From assembly GCA_012295275.1 (NCBI GenBank), contig CM022671.1, forward strand, positions 15,764,456-15,828,455: a stretch of DNA of 64,000 bases, written 5' to 3'. Every line of letters begins with the position of its first letter. Position 1 is the stretch's first letter. This document shows positions 13,986 through 28,109 of this stretch, piece after piece. The notes under the pieces were generated by a model that was given only the letters and a program-made list of their open reading frames with translations, was not told where the DNA came from and did no database searches. The stretch comes from Chrysomallon squamiferum. Taxonomy: Eukaryota; Mollusca; Gastropoda; Neomphalida; Peltospiridae. The position numbers were made by a program, and so were the translations under genes.

Positions 13986-13988
13986 TTT
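13938..13988. repeat. (TTTA)n microsatellite
   Basis: A tetranucleotide TTTA tract of about 50 bp, followed by T-rich low-complexity sequence to about 14300. Confidence 0.93.
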
Positions 13989-14254
13989 GTTAATTTATTT
14001 GCTTTGTCGCTCTTATTATTTTTTTTTTATTACTTTTTTTAAATTTATTTTTTTATTTTCCTTGTTGTTATTCTTCAGGTACATATATTTTACTATTATT
14101 TTTGTTTCTTTTTTTTTATTTTTTTTTTTTTATTTATTTTTAAAGTTGTTTATGAAATAGTTTTCTAGATCAAATAAATTAATTTTTATTACTTTTTGTT
14201 TATATTAGAAAAAAAAATTCGATTTGTATTTACTTTTTTCTTATATTTTTTCTT

Positions 14255-14287
<33 letters not shown>

Positions 14288-14828
14288 TTGTTATTAAACT
14301 TTTTTTCAATTTTATTAATTTTTTTTTACTGTTGTTCTAGATCAAATTGTTGTTCTTCAAATGAAATGTTTCATTATTTAAGACTAAAATAGAAACTATT
14401 TATTTTTCTCTCCTGATTACAGTGTATGTTAAATTAATGAAAGAATGAAATAGATTAGATGTATAACCTAATTTCTTACCCTCATTTGTTAACCAGCGTT
14501 CGTAATGACTTTATCACTTAATAGTGCACTAATGATAGCGTTAAGTAAAGAGAAAATATAAAGTAATTTTAAAACAAGAATGTTAGAATAAAAAACTGTT
14601 TTATCATTTAATTATTATTATTCAGACCATTTCAATGCTTTTGATTATTTATCAGGTATATTAATTATTTTTTTGAATAAAGTTAGCATTTTGTACTGAG
14701 TAAATTCAACAAATGTTTTATATATATGTATATATATGTATATACACACAAACACGCACACATACACACACACACACATACACAAACACACATATATGTA
14801 TATAATTTTTATTTATTTATAGACATAC

Positions 14829-14881
<53 letters not shown>

Positions 14882-16239
14882 CATACATACACACATACAA
14901 ACATACATACATACATATATATGTGTGTATTTCTGTGTGCATCTGTATCTTTGTTTTTAACTTGACGATTGGCTGTCCTTCAGCAAAATCTCCCAACAAC
15001 AACAACAACAACAACAACAACAAAACGGTTCAGCTGGTAATCCTTGATGGAAATATAAGCTTTATCTCGAGAAACCAATGTTTGCTGAACGTAAAAGTGC
15101 CATGCAGTGTAATGCAAAGTTTATGAATTGTTTATTAGACTTTTCGCAATCAATCCTAAAGCCATCGAGAGAAGAAATCATCAAAGAGGTAAAATGGAAT
15201 GACTCTTCGAAATAAAATGACGACTTTACGCCTGCAGAAATTACTTGAATGAAGCGGCAAATACCATTTGCTTACAATCCAATCAAACTGTAATGGCCAG
15301 TCGTATAATCCTCAAAACTACCCTTCGAACATAAACGACTGGGAAAGGGAATTCGAACTAGGATGCAGTAGGTGTAAATCTTCGTATTTGGCAACTTCGG
15401 GCCCAAGTAACTGCTTTCCAAACATTATAAAACACTCCATAATTTGTGATCTGCCCAAATTAATTGAAAACAAGAAAAATATTTATGGCTTTCTACTCAG
15501 TACGTGATTGTGGTTTTGACAAATATGGGGATGTGAAAAGGAATAAAAAATATATGAAAAAAAAATGAAGAGTCAGTATTAAAAAAAAATTTGAGTAAAA
15601 GTGTACCGTTCTGCATATTAAGTAAACACGCCCTAAGCCATGAAACTACAAAAAAAACTATTAAAAAGAATAGAAAAAAGCTGTAGACATTTATAAAAAA
15701 AAAAAATCGACACAAAATGGATGGTGTATATTTAATATGGCTGAATTAAAATATTAACGATTCCTGTCTTTTTATATAAAAGGTATTTAATTATGTAGAT
15801 TTAATAGAAATTTGTCTGTATAATCATAGAAAAATTATATTTTTAATGTAATAGCTGAAAAGAAAAGTAATAAAGATTATATTTTTGTCTGTTTAATATT
15901 TCAAGAACAGTTGTAAAAGTTCGTCTGAGGAGTAGCAGTCCTAGAAAGTAAGAATATGATAAAAGTCGTTATATGAAAGTATTAACTATGTGTCTACGTA
16001 ACAGTTGTAGAAAGGTGATAGAGATTTATTTAGCAGTCCTTGAATATTAATAATTGTCTACGTATTTGTCTTGAAAATTAATAGTTATTTGCTCGTAATA
16101 ATCCTAGAAAACAAATTTAAAAAAAAATAAAATAAAAAATGTTACCTTTTTTCATAAAGATGATTCTTAAATGCTTTTCCTTAATATCAATATCTTAAAT
16201 ATTTACTTAAATCAGAGGGCAAAATGATATCTAATGATA

Positions 16240-16302
<63 letters not shown>

Positions 16303-19300
16303 TTTATTTATTGTTATTATTTCATTTATATTTGACATCAGTTAACGCTATAATTTTAACATATTTGATATAATTTCGCTGCATTATATTTTTACCGTGA
16401 TATGTATCACGTAACAAGAATGAACGAACGATAAACCTACCCATTAACAGCGATATATTTTTTTACATTTTACATTCACCAATCAGGATTACGCGGATTT
16501 TTACATTGTAATCCTGCAATCTCGTTTTCCACACCCGAAAAATCTTCAATCCTTCGCATCTCGGAAATAAATTAATTTCTTGGATGGCAGCACGAGATGA
16601 AAAGACCTCGCTCTGGCGACTGAAGATGCGGGAGAGAGGACAACACACAACTAATTGATGCTAATCCGTTTCTACCAAACATCAAAGAGTTCACGAAAAT
16701 CCATTCATGATGGAAATAGACCAGCACTGGCTTTCCTTATCTAATATATTAATTAACAGACGGTTTCTAATAGAATGCAACTGGCTATCATTTATACATC
16801 GCGTTTCTTTATTATGAATATTTTCATCTAAGCAGAATTTAACGGTCATCAGAGCATTTGGATTATTTACTGTTTGGTGTTAGAGGTGTCTAAGTCTTTA
16901 TGAAGTATCACTGTTGCTTTAAGCCTGATGTAAAAGTTTAAAAAGCATTTTAAATTCTAATTTTTGTGGTTTATATAATTCCAGATTTTTTAATTTATTT
17001 ATTTTATTATTATTTTTTTTTTTTTTTTTTTGTTAGCTTTCATATATGAATTGTCAATCAAACAAAGTAGGCTACCGTTGCTGATGTGAAAAAAGCTATA
17101 TATTTTGCAAAATTATAATTGTTTCTCCATGTTTAATTAATAACTAATTTAGACAACAAAATGGATTAACCAACAAAAATAAAGAAAAAATGTGCTGGTT
17201 TCTTCTCTAGACTTGACGTCATCTGGGATAGGTTATGAAACAATGAATTTTTATCCATCACTTTAAAAATGATTCTCTTATACTTATTATCAAACAGAAT
17301 TATTGCGCTAATTGAATAGAAAAGATACAAGTGTATATAAAATACATATAAATATTTTTTTCTTCTTTTGCCAGATAGTTTATTTAAAAACAAAGTAAAA
17401 TAATTAGTTAAGCCGTGAAAGTGCTTGGCGTCGCAAAAGCAAGACAGAAACCAAGCTGAAGGAAGTTGTAATTCGTAAACACCAACATGTACAAGAGGCC
17501 TTGTACAGAGCTAAAGAAACCGAACAGTTTTGTGACAATATTGTAAGCTGGAATCACTGTTATTATCGCTTATTCAGTGAGTCATATCAGTTTTTATTAC
17601 ATTTAAATCATTCAAATAAAAACAGTCCTGTTTACAAATACTCAGTAGCAAAAACACATTAATTTCGTTATATATTTACCAAGTTCATACTACATGATCA
17701 AATATAAAGCAATTTTTCATTATTTTGAAAACAGAAATTATAACATGCACAAAAGGCTCGTTATTTCTGTTTGCGATTATTTTAGTCAGCGGCAATTTCA
17801 GCATCAGCCTTTTACGTCGTAGTTACTGTTACTGTAGAATTCAGAACTGCGTGTTTATAAAGTGGGACATAAAAATTAATATCCTATCTTACTTTATTAT
17901 TATTATGATTGCTTGTGCTGTCTTCTGTAAAATTATTCATATTCTGAGTTGGTGAAAAGGCGATTTTTATCTAAAAGCAAAACAAATAAATGTGTTTTAA
18001 TTGATTTGTTTGCATGGTTATTTTTTCTCTCTATAAATATACATTAACATACGTCAAACACATTTATTCTTCTTGTTCTTAATGCTGCTTATGATTTTAA
18101 AAGAAGAAAAAAATTGAAGAGATTATTTTAACACAATGAGTACGTACGTACGGTGCATGTATGATTTTGTGTTTTTAAAGAATTCTTATTTTAGCTTAAT
18201 ACAGCTGTCATGTATTTAATCTCTGTGACTCATTTCTGCCGAAGTGAAGAAGATAATCAGTGGCACACACAATCTGCAGTGACATATTTAAAGTGACTTA
18301 AAGTGAAGACGGAAGTAAGAATGTGGCACAGTCTGCTTCACTATAAACCCATCAAACATAGACCGGCTTTAATCATATCTTGATGTTATTGCTCTCAACC
18401 TCTAGCTGCCGTTTGAAATTAGTTTTCCTCTTCGCACAACAAAGGGTAGAGCACTAAGAAATGGAAAATGGTCCCATGGCAGCACAAAAGACCAGATGGA
18501 CGCCGATGAAGTTTCTAGTGGGGTGGAAAGGTTAATGAACGCCTAACCCCCATTGCATCTGTGTCCCAGTCTCGACTCCCGGCGTGACGGGTTTGTTAGG
18601 AAAACAAAGGAGAAACCACCACAGCTTTTGTCCGAGTGTCCAATGCAAATCAATAAGAAAGTTACCTTCAGTTTGCTGCAGTTTGCACGGAGAGGAATGC
18701 ACGCACGTTTAGAGACAACCCGATCCAGAGTGCTCAACACTGTTGTCACAGCCAATGTGTACAATTAGTACTGATGTGTTGATGAAAACTCAACCGAGTC
18801 TGTTGTATTGACTCGTTTCTCTCCCGCAGGAAATCGCCGCACAGATGGGTTTAATCATGTGAAGTACCAAGAAAGATGATACAATGTAAACACACCAAGT
18901 ATGATTCTTGTTTGCCAGACTTGTGTCTTGAAAACAACACCGTGTGATTCTTCTAGATGTCTTCATCCGAAAGCGAGAAAACTAGAGAGAGGGTTGTTTT
19001 AAAAATAAAAAATTTTATTATTTTGATTAATTTTTACAATTTGATCCAATAAAACCGAGAGAAAAAGGGTTATTTTTAAGAATTTTTATTTTTGGTTTTT
19101 GTCAGTTATAACTTAATGAAACTTAATCAAAATTGAGGAAAAGAGGATTTTTGTTTTTGTTAATTACAGTATCATAAAGTGTTATTAAAAACGAGTGAAA
19201 GAGGAGCTGATACTTAAAAGATTTGTGTTTTATTTTTTGTTAATAGCTACGTCACAAAACTTAATCAACTGTAAATGTTTGCATGATTATCTGCTGTTAG

Positions 19301-21339
19301 AATATACATGCTCCTTTTCATGTCTCGTCTAGAACACACGCAAAAGAGAATAATTAATAACGATCACATTGCAGGCTTGATTGTTTTGAGTTTTTAATGA
19401 AACACATTTTTTGGTTTTCAGTCTTGGAGAAGACACTGTAACAAATAAACAAGTAAAACACAGTTGATGTAACTACATTTAAACTTTAAACAGTCGATTT
19501 ATTCAGTTTCCATTGAAGGAATCTAACATAATTTTATCAAACAGAAGATCAAATTCAGTTCGGACAAAATGTTTAGCAAAATCAATGTTCATGCCAGCCA
19601 CAGGCAAGCTTCAACACTTTTCAGATTCAAGAATACTGAAAGTACACACATACACTAGATACATGCATAACACACAATTACACATGAACATATACAAACG
19701 TACATAACTTCAGTCTATGCATGAACATTGTCAACATTGAGACTAAATATATTTTCAATATTGCAAATACGAAGTAACTGTTACATATAAACACATACTT
19801 ATATGCATGCACACACGCACACGCATACAAACACACACGGTTTTAACGGTTTATACTCAGACAAAAATTACTTCCTTTTCTTACATATTACGAGATTATT
19901 TTGTAGAGATTTTTCAAAAAGAGCCTTGACAGCATGTAGCACATTCATTTTTATTTACTCTGTCAGTTTTATTATTTTTTTTTTTTTGACTGATTATTTT
20001 AATACTGTGTTTTTAATAACAGTGTTTTGAGTTCATTTTCTCCAGTCTAGTAACGAGAAAATTGAACTAGCACTGCTTTTTTTTTTTCTGTTTTTTTCCT
20101 ATTTTCACTTGAAAAATACTCTTCTTTTCAAAACGATGGACAGTGCTGTAATCTCGTCATAATTATCGAATTTCTATCCCCACACCAGTGAAGAGCAATT
20201 TATGTTTTTTTTTTCTTGACAGTCAGACTGACAGACGGATAGACAGATATTTAATTAACGTTTCATGTAATGATTGTTAAAAAAAAAATTCTCGTCAAAA
20301 CCTGGGAACAACATCTGAATGTATTAACTGAAATTTTAATGTGAACACATTTTTCTGCCCGTTTTGAAACTGCACTTCGCATCATCGTAATAATGCTCGC
20401 TAAAGTAAGTTTTCTTGTTCCGTTTTGCTTTTATTTATTTATATTTAGTCCAGTGGGATGTGCCAAATGAGTATAATAATTTAAAACTGACACAACATTT
20501 TAATTGGGTTTCTTTATGCTGAATATTACAGAACGTAATGACATTGACTGACAAGAAAATATTCAGGGCAAACGTTCGGTTGCATGCTCCACCGAACTAC
20601 GTGGACGTTAGAGATTAGAATGACAAGAATAGTGGGACAGCGTATTTAATTAACAAAAGTGTATTAAAAGAATATAAAAAAATAAAGATATGCTGGTATT
20701 TAGGAATATTGCACGAAGCAATTTGTTTTTTAACTGTCTTACAAACAGCAGCTTATTTTAACATTATAAAATGCAAAATGAATACTCTGAATGAGAAATG
20801 TGTGTAAGTATATTACGAGTGCTTTATTTTTATTAATATATTTTTTATTTTTTATTATTGTTTATTTTTTATTTTTTAAATTTTTTATTTTTTTCAAATT
20901 TTTATTGTTGATTCTTAAAATACTTAGATTTGTTGAATTATATCGTCTTTAACATGTAATGTTAATATTTCACTTGCACAGCCATTTATAATACAAATTA
21001 AGTGGTTGTGTTCATCCATTGATTTTATATAGATTTATGTGTCTGTGTGTATATATATATATGTATGAATGCACATGTAACTATGGGGTTTTTTACTTAT
21101 GCATTTGTGTGTGTGTTTGTATGTATGTATAGGTGTGTATTTGTATGGTAAAATCTTAGAAGAACTATGTTAATTACTGTTTTATGCCACTTTATCAGTT
21201 AAGGTTTAATAAAAGAACAGTTAATTTATTAATCTTGTAATTAATTATTTATATAATGACTAAGGCTATGGGCAACCGATTGACTGAATGTCTAATATAT
21301 CACTAATACAATAAAAAAAAATTTATCCTTTCTGGTTTC

Positions 21340-21600
21340 TTGTCTAATTTGTTAAAGATACAATTATTTTTATGATTGTTGGTTACTTAATGTCTAATAT
21401 ATTAAAGATATAATTATTTTTATGATTATTGGTTACTTAATGTCTATTATATTAAAGATATAATTATTTTTATGATTATTGATTACATAATGTCTAATAT
21501 ATTAAAGATATAATTATTTTTATGATTATTGATTACATAATGTCTAATATGTTAAAGATTTAATTATTTTTATGACTGTTGATGATTTAATATGTTACTG
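21340..21600. repeat. 50-bp tandem repeat x5, just upstream of the GPCR exon
   Basis: The anchor AAAGATA begins at 21354, 21404, 21454, 21504 and 21554, an exact 50-bp period. The unit contains AATTATTTTTATGATTATTG and AATGTCTAATATATTAAAG. The array lies in the intron and ends about 25 bp before the acceptor of the receptor exon (exon start 21626). Confidence 0.93.
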
Positions 21601-21620
21601 ATATGATTATTGCTTATTCT

Positions 21621-21625
21621 TGCAG
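21621..21625 (+). other. Splice acceptor (TGCAG) of the GPCR exon
   Basis: The intron ends TTCTTGCAG directly before GTC AGT AAC (Val-Ser-Asn), where the receptor alignment begins in TM2 (phase 0 start). It decides that the in-frame ATG at 21620 is intronic. Confidence 0.85.
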
Positions 21626-23278
21626 GTCAGTAACACGTTTATCGTCAGTCTTGCTATCGCTGATCTCATCGTTGGACTGATAGTGATGCCTATCAGCACT
21701 GTGTATATCTTCACTGTCGACTGGCTGTTCGGTGTCGCTGTGTGCCAGATTTGGATCGGGATAGACTACATAGCCAGCACGGCCTCGATACTTAATCTCT
21801 TTATTCTCAGTCTCGACCGATACTGGTCCGTTAAGTCACCTTTATTGTATCTACGTAAGCGGACCAAGAAGCGGGCGCTGGTGATGATTTCGTTAGTTTG
21901 GTCGGCGTCTTCGCTCTGGATTGTGCCAATAGTCGGGTGGCATCACCTGGTTCACGGAGGAGTTCGCACAGTTCCGGACAACGAGTGCGACACGGAGTAC
22001 GCTCAGAACTCGGCGCTGAAGATCATCACCGCGTTCTTCAACTTCTACTTGCCGCTGGCGGTCATGTACTCGTTGTATTTCAAAATATTTCGCGAAATCA
22101 GGAAGCGCTCGCAGTTCGAGCTGGGTCAGAGGATCTCGGGAAGGCAGTACGCCACCGCTTACATTCCTGGTTTGCCCAACTCGAATTCCGGAGACGACAG
22201 CGAACAGCCGGACGACACCCTCTCCGACGACCATTCTCATTCGGTGACGAGCAACCACTGCATAAACCAGCTCACCAAAAACACTTTGTTTAATTCCGTG
22301 CATCGCAACCGAGGCGCCGAAGACTACAACATGAAACATTTCAACAGAAACAGCACCGTCTCCTACTCGCGGTCTCGAAACCGCGAAGACCACAGTACCA
22401 CCACCACCACCACCACTATTCAGTCAAACGAGAACTGTGTCGCTCATCAGACCAGAAGTCTTTCTGCCAAACCGAAGGTAGGCTACAAAAACTTGCGACT
22501 TTCTGCTGTGAAACATCGGATGAGCGCCAAGGAAAACAGAGCCTCGGTTCGGACAGAGTACGTGTACGACGAGAGCGTCATCGACCCTCAGACGGAGAGG
22601 ATCGAAAGATACTTCTACGAAGAACGTTTAGCTTTACAACGACCAGATTCCTTCCCTGTGATCGCAAACAACTACGTGCGCGCTGATAACTGTTCAGAGC
22701 ATTCGGCTTCCACGTCCAGCACGCTGGAAGACAAAGCTAACGAGTACAGCGACACGCTCAACGCCTCAGTCAGCGACAACTACTCCGTCATCAGCGGAAT
22801 AAGGAAAATAAAACAGGCGGAAATGCTCTTGGATAAAACTGTGTCTTTGGCGGAAGGTCGAGCTAACCAGGAGAAAAACATGTACCTGCTGCGAGATGAT
22901 AAAAACAGGAGACTGACAGGCGTGCTCAATATTAAAGACAGAATCAAACACTTTCGCCAGTCGTCTTCGTTGACGAAGGAAATCAAAGCTGCCAGACAGC
23001 TAGGTGTAATCATGGGGGCGTTTACGTTGTGTTTCCTACCGTATTTTATACTGTTTATGGTTGTGGCATTTTGTGATGACTGTGTAGACCCGGGGGTGAT
23101 GACAGCCATGACCTGGGTAGGGTATCTCAACTCCACCCTCAATCCATTCCTCTATCCTTTGTGCAATACAAACTTTCGAAGGAAATTTAGAAAAATGCTT
23201 GGATATCGCAGCAGAAAATCCAGACAACATTTTGGTGCATTTGAGAGAAACAGTCTCAGTAATGTCCGTTATGACTGA
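21626..23278 (+). CDS. Histamine-H1-like amine GPCR, 3'-terminal exon (TM2 to stop), 5' partial
   Basis: Class A amine receptor acting at the plasma membrane. The exon starts after TTGCAG at 21621-21625 and gives 550 residues to TGA. The Met codon at 21620 lies in the intron, so it is not the start. Visible features, numbered within the exon, are: TM2 with SLAIADL (D13 = 2.50); TM3 with C40 and D47 (3.32, amine anchor) in IGIDYIAST; DRY 64-66; TM4 W92; ECL2 C121; TM5 KIITAFFNFYLP with K132, T135 and N139 at the histamine-contact positions of vertebrate H1; a very long Ser/Arg-rich ICL3 (about 160-450); TM6 CFLPYFILF; TM7 NPFLY (506-510). TM6-TM7 resembles vertebrate H1 more than muscarinic receptors. 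Oddity: position 6.48 is Phe470, not Trp. N-terminus and TM1 are missing and must lie upstream. The ligand is inferred; another amine is possible. Confidence 0.9.
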   Translation, partial: VSNTFIVSLAIADLIVGLIVMPISTVYIFTVDWLFGVAVCQIWIGIDYIASTASILNLFILSLDRYWSVKSPLLYLRKRTKKRALVMISLVWSASSLWIVPIVGWHHLVHGGVRTVPDNECDTEYAQNSALKIITAFFNFYLPLAVMYSLYFKIFREIRKRSQFELGQRISGRQYATAYIPGLPNSNSGDDSEQPDDTLSDDHSHSVTSNHCINQLTKNTLFNSVHRNRGAEDYNMKHFNRNSTVSYSRSRNREDHSTTTTTTTIQSNENCVAHQTRSLSAKPKVGYKNLRLSAVKHRMSAKENRASVRTEYVYDESVIDPQTERIERYFYEERLALQRPDSFPVIANNYVRADNCSEHSASTSSTLEDKANEYSDTLNASVSDNYSVISGIRKIKQAEMLLDKTVSLAEGRANQEKNMYLLRDDKNRRLTGVLNIKDRIKHFRQSSSLTKEIKAARQLGVIMGAFTLCFLPYFILFMVVAFCDDCVDPGVMTAMTWVGYLNSTLNPFLYPLCNTNFRRKFRKMLGYRSRKSRQHFGAFERNSLSNVRYD

Positions 23279-24240
23279 TTTTTAGAATATATATATATCA
23301 GTAAATTGATATTATATATCACAGTGTGACAGCAAGGTGTTCGTTAAAAAAACTGTTATTATATGTATTTATATATCTGTATGTATGTAGATAATGTGTG
23401 ATGTGTGTATTTCTCTGTATCTGTGAGTGCGAGTGAATGTGGTTCTGCAGACGTCAACTGGATTTTTCAAATCATTTATTTATTTATTTATTTATTTGTT
23501 TGTTTGTTTGTTTAGCTTGACTCGTTTATTATCATTATTAACATTATTACCATTATTATTCATTTGTTATTTATATTTATTTATTTATTTATATATTGAT
23601 TTATTTATTTATTAGTTTTAATTTGTTTGTTTGTTTACTTATTAACATTATTAGCATCATTATTCATTTATTTAATCATTTATATTCTTATTTACTTACT
23701 TATTTTTATTTTACTTTTTCTTTTTTTTTTCTTTTTCACTTGGAAGGCAGAAATAAAAATTTTCACAGAATAAAATATGGATTTGTTATTTGAATGTATG
23801 TCAATCTGTGTTTCAGTCTACATAAAACTCGAGCCATGAGGGAGGCTGTGAACAATGAGAGTCACTAGAAATGTCACTGCGTGTGAGATTCATCTATCTC
23901 AGTTCTTTGTGGCAACAAAATTGAAACAAACTGCAAACGATGTATCGAACTAAATCTCATTCCTTCAAATGTTCTATCTGACAAGTTAAATTAAAGTGTT
24001 AAAAAAACAAACAAATCAATAACCCAAACACTTTCATTCGGGGACAATAATTGTATTGACAAAAATTTGTGTCAATGAGTATGTGTGTGCATATGTGATT
24101 GTCTGTTCGTGTGTGGGGGGTGTACGTGTGTGTGTTACATGGATATTTCTGTGTGTGTATGTATGAGTGTCTATATATATATATATATAAGTGTGTGTGT
24201 GTGTCTTGTATTGTGTTATGTAGATTAACTTACTTTAGTA
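23279..24240 (+). other. Probable 3' UTR and downstream of the GPCR
   Basis: After the TGA the sequence is T-rich with TTTA and TTTG repeats (about 23470-23720). Candidate poly(A) signals AATAAA lie at 23752-23757 and 23769-23774. No other coding signal is seen. A short GT/TA-rich stretch runs at about 24070-24205. Confidence 0.45.
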
Positions 24241-24660
24241 AAGTTTATACTACTGTATTGTAATAAAGTGTAGTATAGAGTAATATCGTACTGCAGTGAT
24301 TTCTTTAAGGTGGTAATATAGTATGACGTAGTGTAGTACATTGTAGTGAAGTATAGTATAATGTACAGTATTGACGCCTATAAGGTCGTATGGTATGTTG
24401 TGATATACTCTGACGTAATGTAGTGTAATACAGTACAGTACAATGTAGTGTAGTATAGTGTAAAGTAACGTAGTATAATGTGGCACAGTACAATCTGATT
24501 AGTGTAATGTTAAATGAAGTATAGTGCTGTGGTTAGTAGTTTATATAGTGTGATTTAATGCATCTAATGTAGTATGGTGTGGTTTGTGATGTGTGGTATG
24601 TTGTGTAGTGTGATCTGATCTGGTGCTGTGCACTCTGATGTAGTAGTGTTTACACAGCAG
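24241..24660. repeat. Degenerate TAGTG/GTAGT-type cryptic repeat
   Basis: About 400 bp in which GTAGT, TAGTG, TAGTA and TAATG 5-mers recur with drifting phase on the + strand. It looks like a decayed short-period tandem repeat. The open frames on the minus strand (Tyr/Thr/Leu/His-rich) are by-products. Confidence 0.6.
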
Positions 24661-24835
24661 GGTGTAGTGGCTTATGACCAAAATATCATTTAAAAAAGTA
24701 GCATAATATAATACAGAACTTACAGAGTGCAGTACTTGTAATAAAGCAGAGTACACGTAATAATATACAGAACTTACAGAATGCATTAACAGTAATAACA
24801 TTAAGCACAAATTAAATGTTGGTATAAGTCTCTGC

Positions 24836-24998
24836 CATCACTGGCATACCTAACTTAGAAACACTGTAACAAAGCAGAGTACTTAAGAACATGTTACTAC
24901 GTTTTACTTTATCTGTCATCACTGGCATACCTAACTTAGAAACACTGTAACAAAGCAGAGTACTTAAGAACATGTTACTACGTTTTACTTTATCTGTC
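24836..24998. repeat. 81-bp direct duplication (two copies)
   Basis: The segment starting CATCACTGGCATACCTAACT at 24836 is repeated at 24917 with almost no differences, including the CTTTATCTGTCA end. Because 81 is a multiple of three, the minus strand shows a repeated 27-residue frame at 24812-25000. I treat this as a by-product. Confidence 0.92.
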
Positions 24999-24999
24999 A

Positions 25000-27580
<2,581 letters not shown>

Positions 27581-28105
27581 TTTATTATTATGAAAGTATA
27601 CACAAAAACAATTAGTTAAAACAAACAGGTGAAAATCGACAAGAGTTACCTCGAACTGCGACAAAGATTTGCTTTATTATTATGAAAGTATGCTTCAATC
27701 ATCCAACTAAAACAAACAGGTGAAAATCGACAAGATGTACCTCGTACCTGCGACAAAGATGCACTTTATTATTATGAAAGTATGCTTCAGTGATCCAATT
27801 AAAACAAACACGTGAAAATCGACAAGATGTACCTCATACCGGCGACAAAGAATTACTTTATTATTATGAAAGTATGCTTCAGTGATCCAATTAAAACAAA
27901 CAGGTGAAAATCGACAAGATGTACCTCGTACCGGCGACAAAGAATTACTTTATTATTATGAAAGTATGCTTCAGTGATCCAGTTAAAACAAACAGGTGAA
28001 AATCGACAAGAGTTACCTCGAACTGCGCCAAAGATTTACTTTATTATTATGAAAGTATGCTTCAATGATCCAATTAAAACAAACAGGTGAAAATCGACAA
28101 CCATT
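27581..28105. repeat. 92-bp tandem repeat x~6
   Basis: The anchor TTTATTATTATGAAAGTATG begins at 27581, 27673, 27765, 27857, 27949 and 28040, a period of 92 bp with the last step 91. The unit also holds AAAACAAACAGGTGAAAATC and CGACAAGATGTACCTCG. Copies are highly similar, so the array is young. The minus-strand open frame inside it has no independent support. Confidence 0.93.
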
Positions 28106-28109
28106 TATT

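Noticed and set aside
15268-15507. 79-codon open frame with several Cys
   Set aside because: No family match that I recognise; a chance frame in AT-rich DNA cannot be excluded.
17725-17955. Hydrophobic open frame as a possible TM1 exon of the receptor
   Set aside because: It lacks the GN-V TM1 motif and a donor in suitable phase.
18543-18768. Overlapping frames on both strands
   Set aside because: Neither strand shows a known motif; this is probably unique non-coding or old repeat sequence.
21893-22393. Minus-strand and +1-frame open frames over the receptor exon (also 21898-22293 and 22780-23142)
   Set aside because: Shadows of the receptor coding frame, which alone shows TM motifs.
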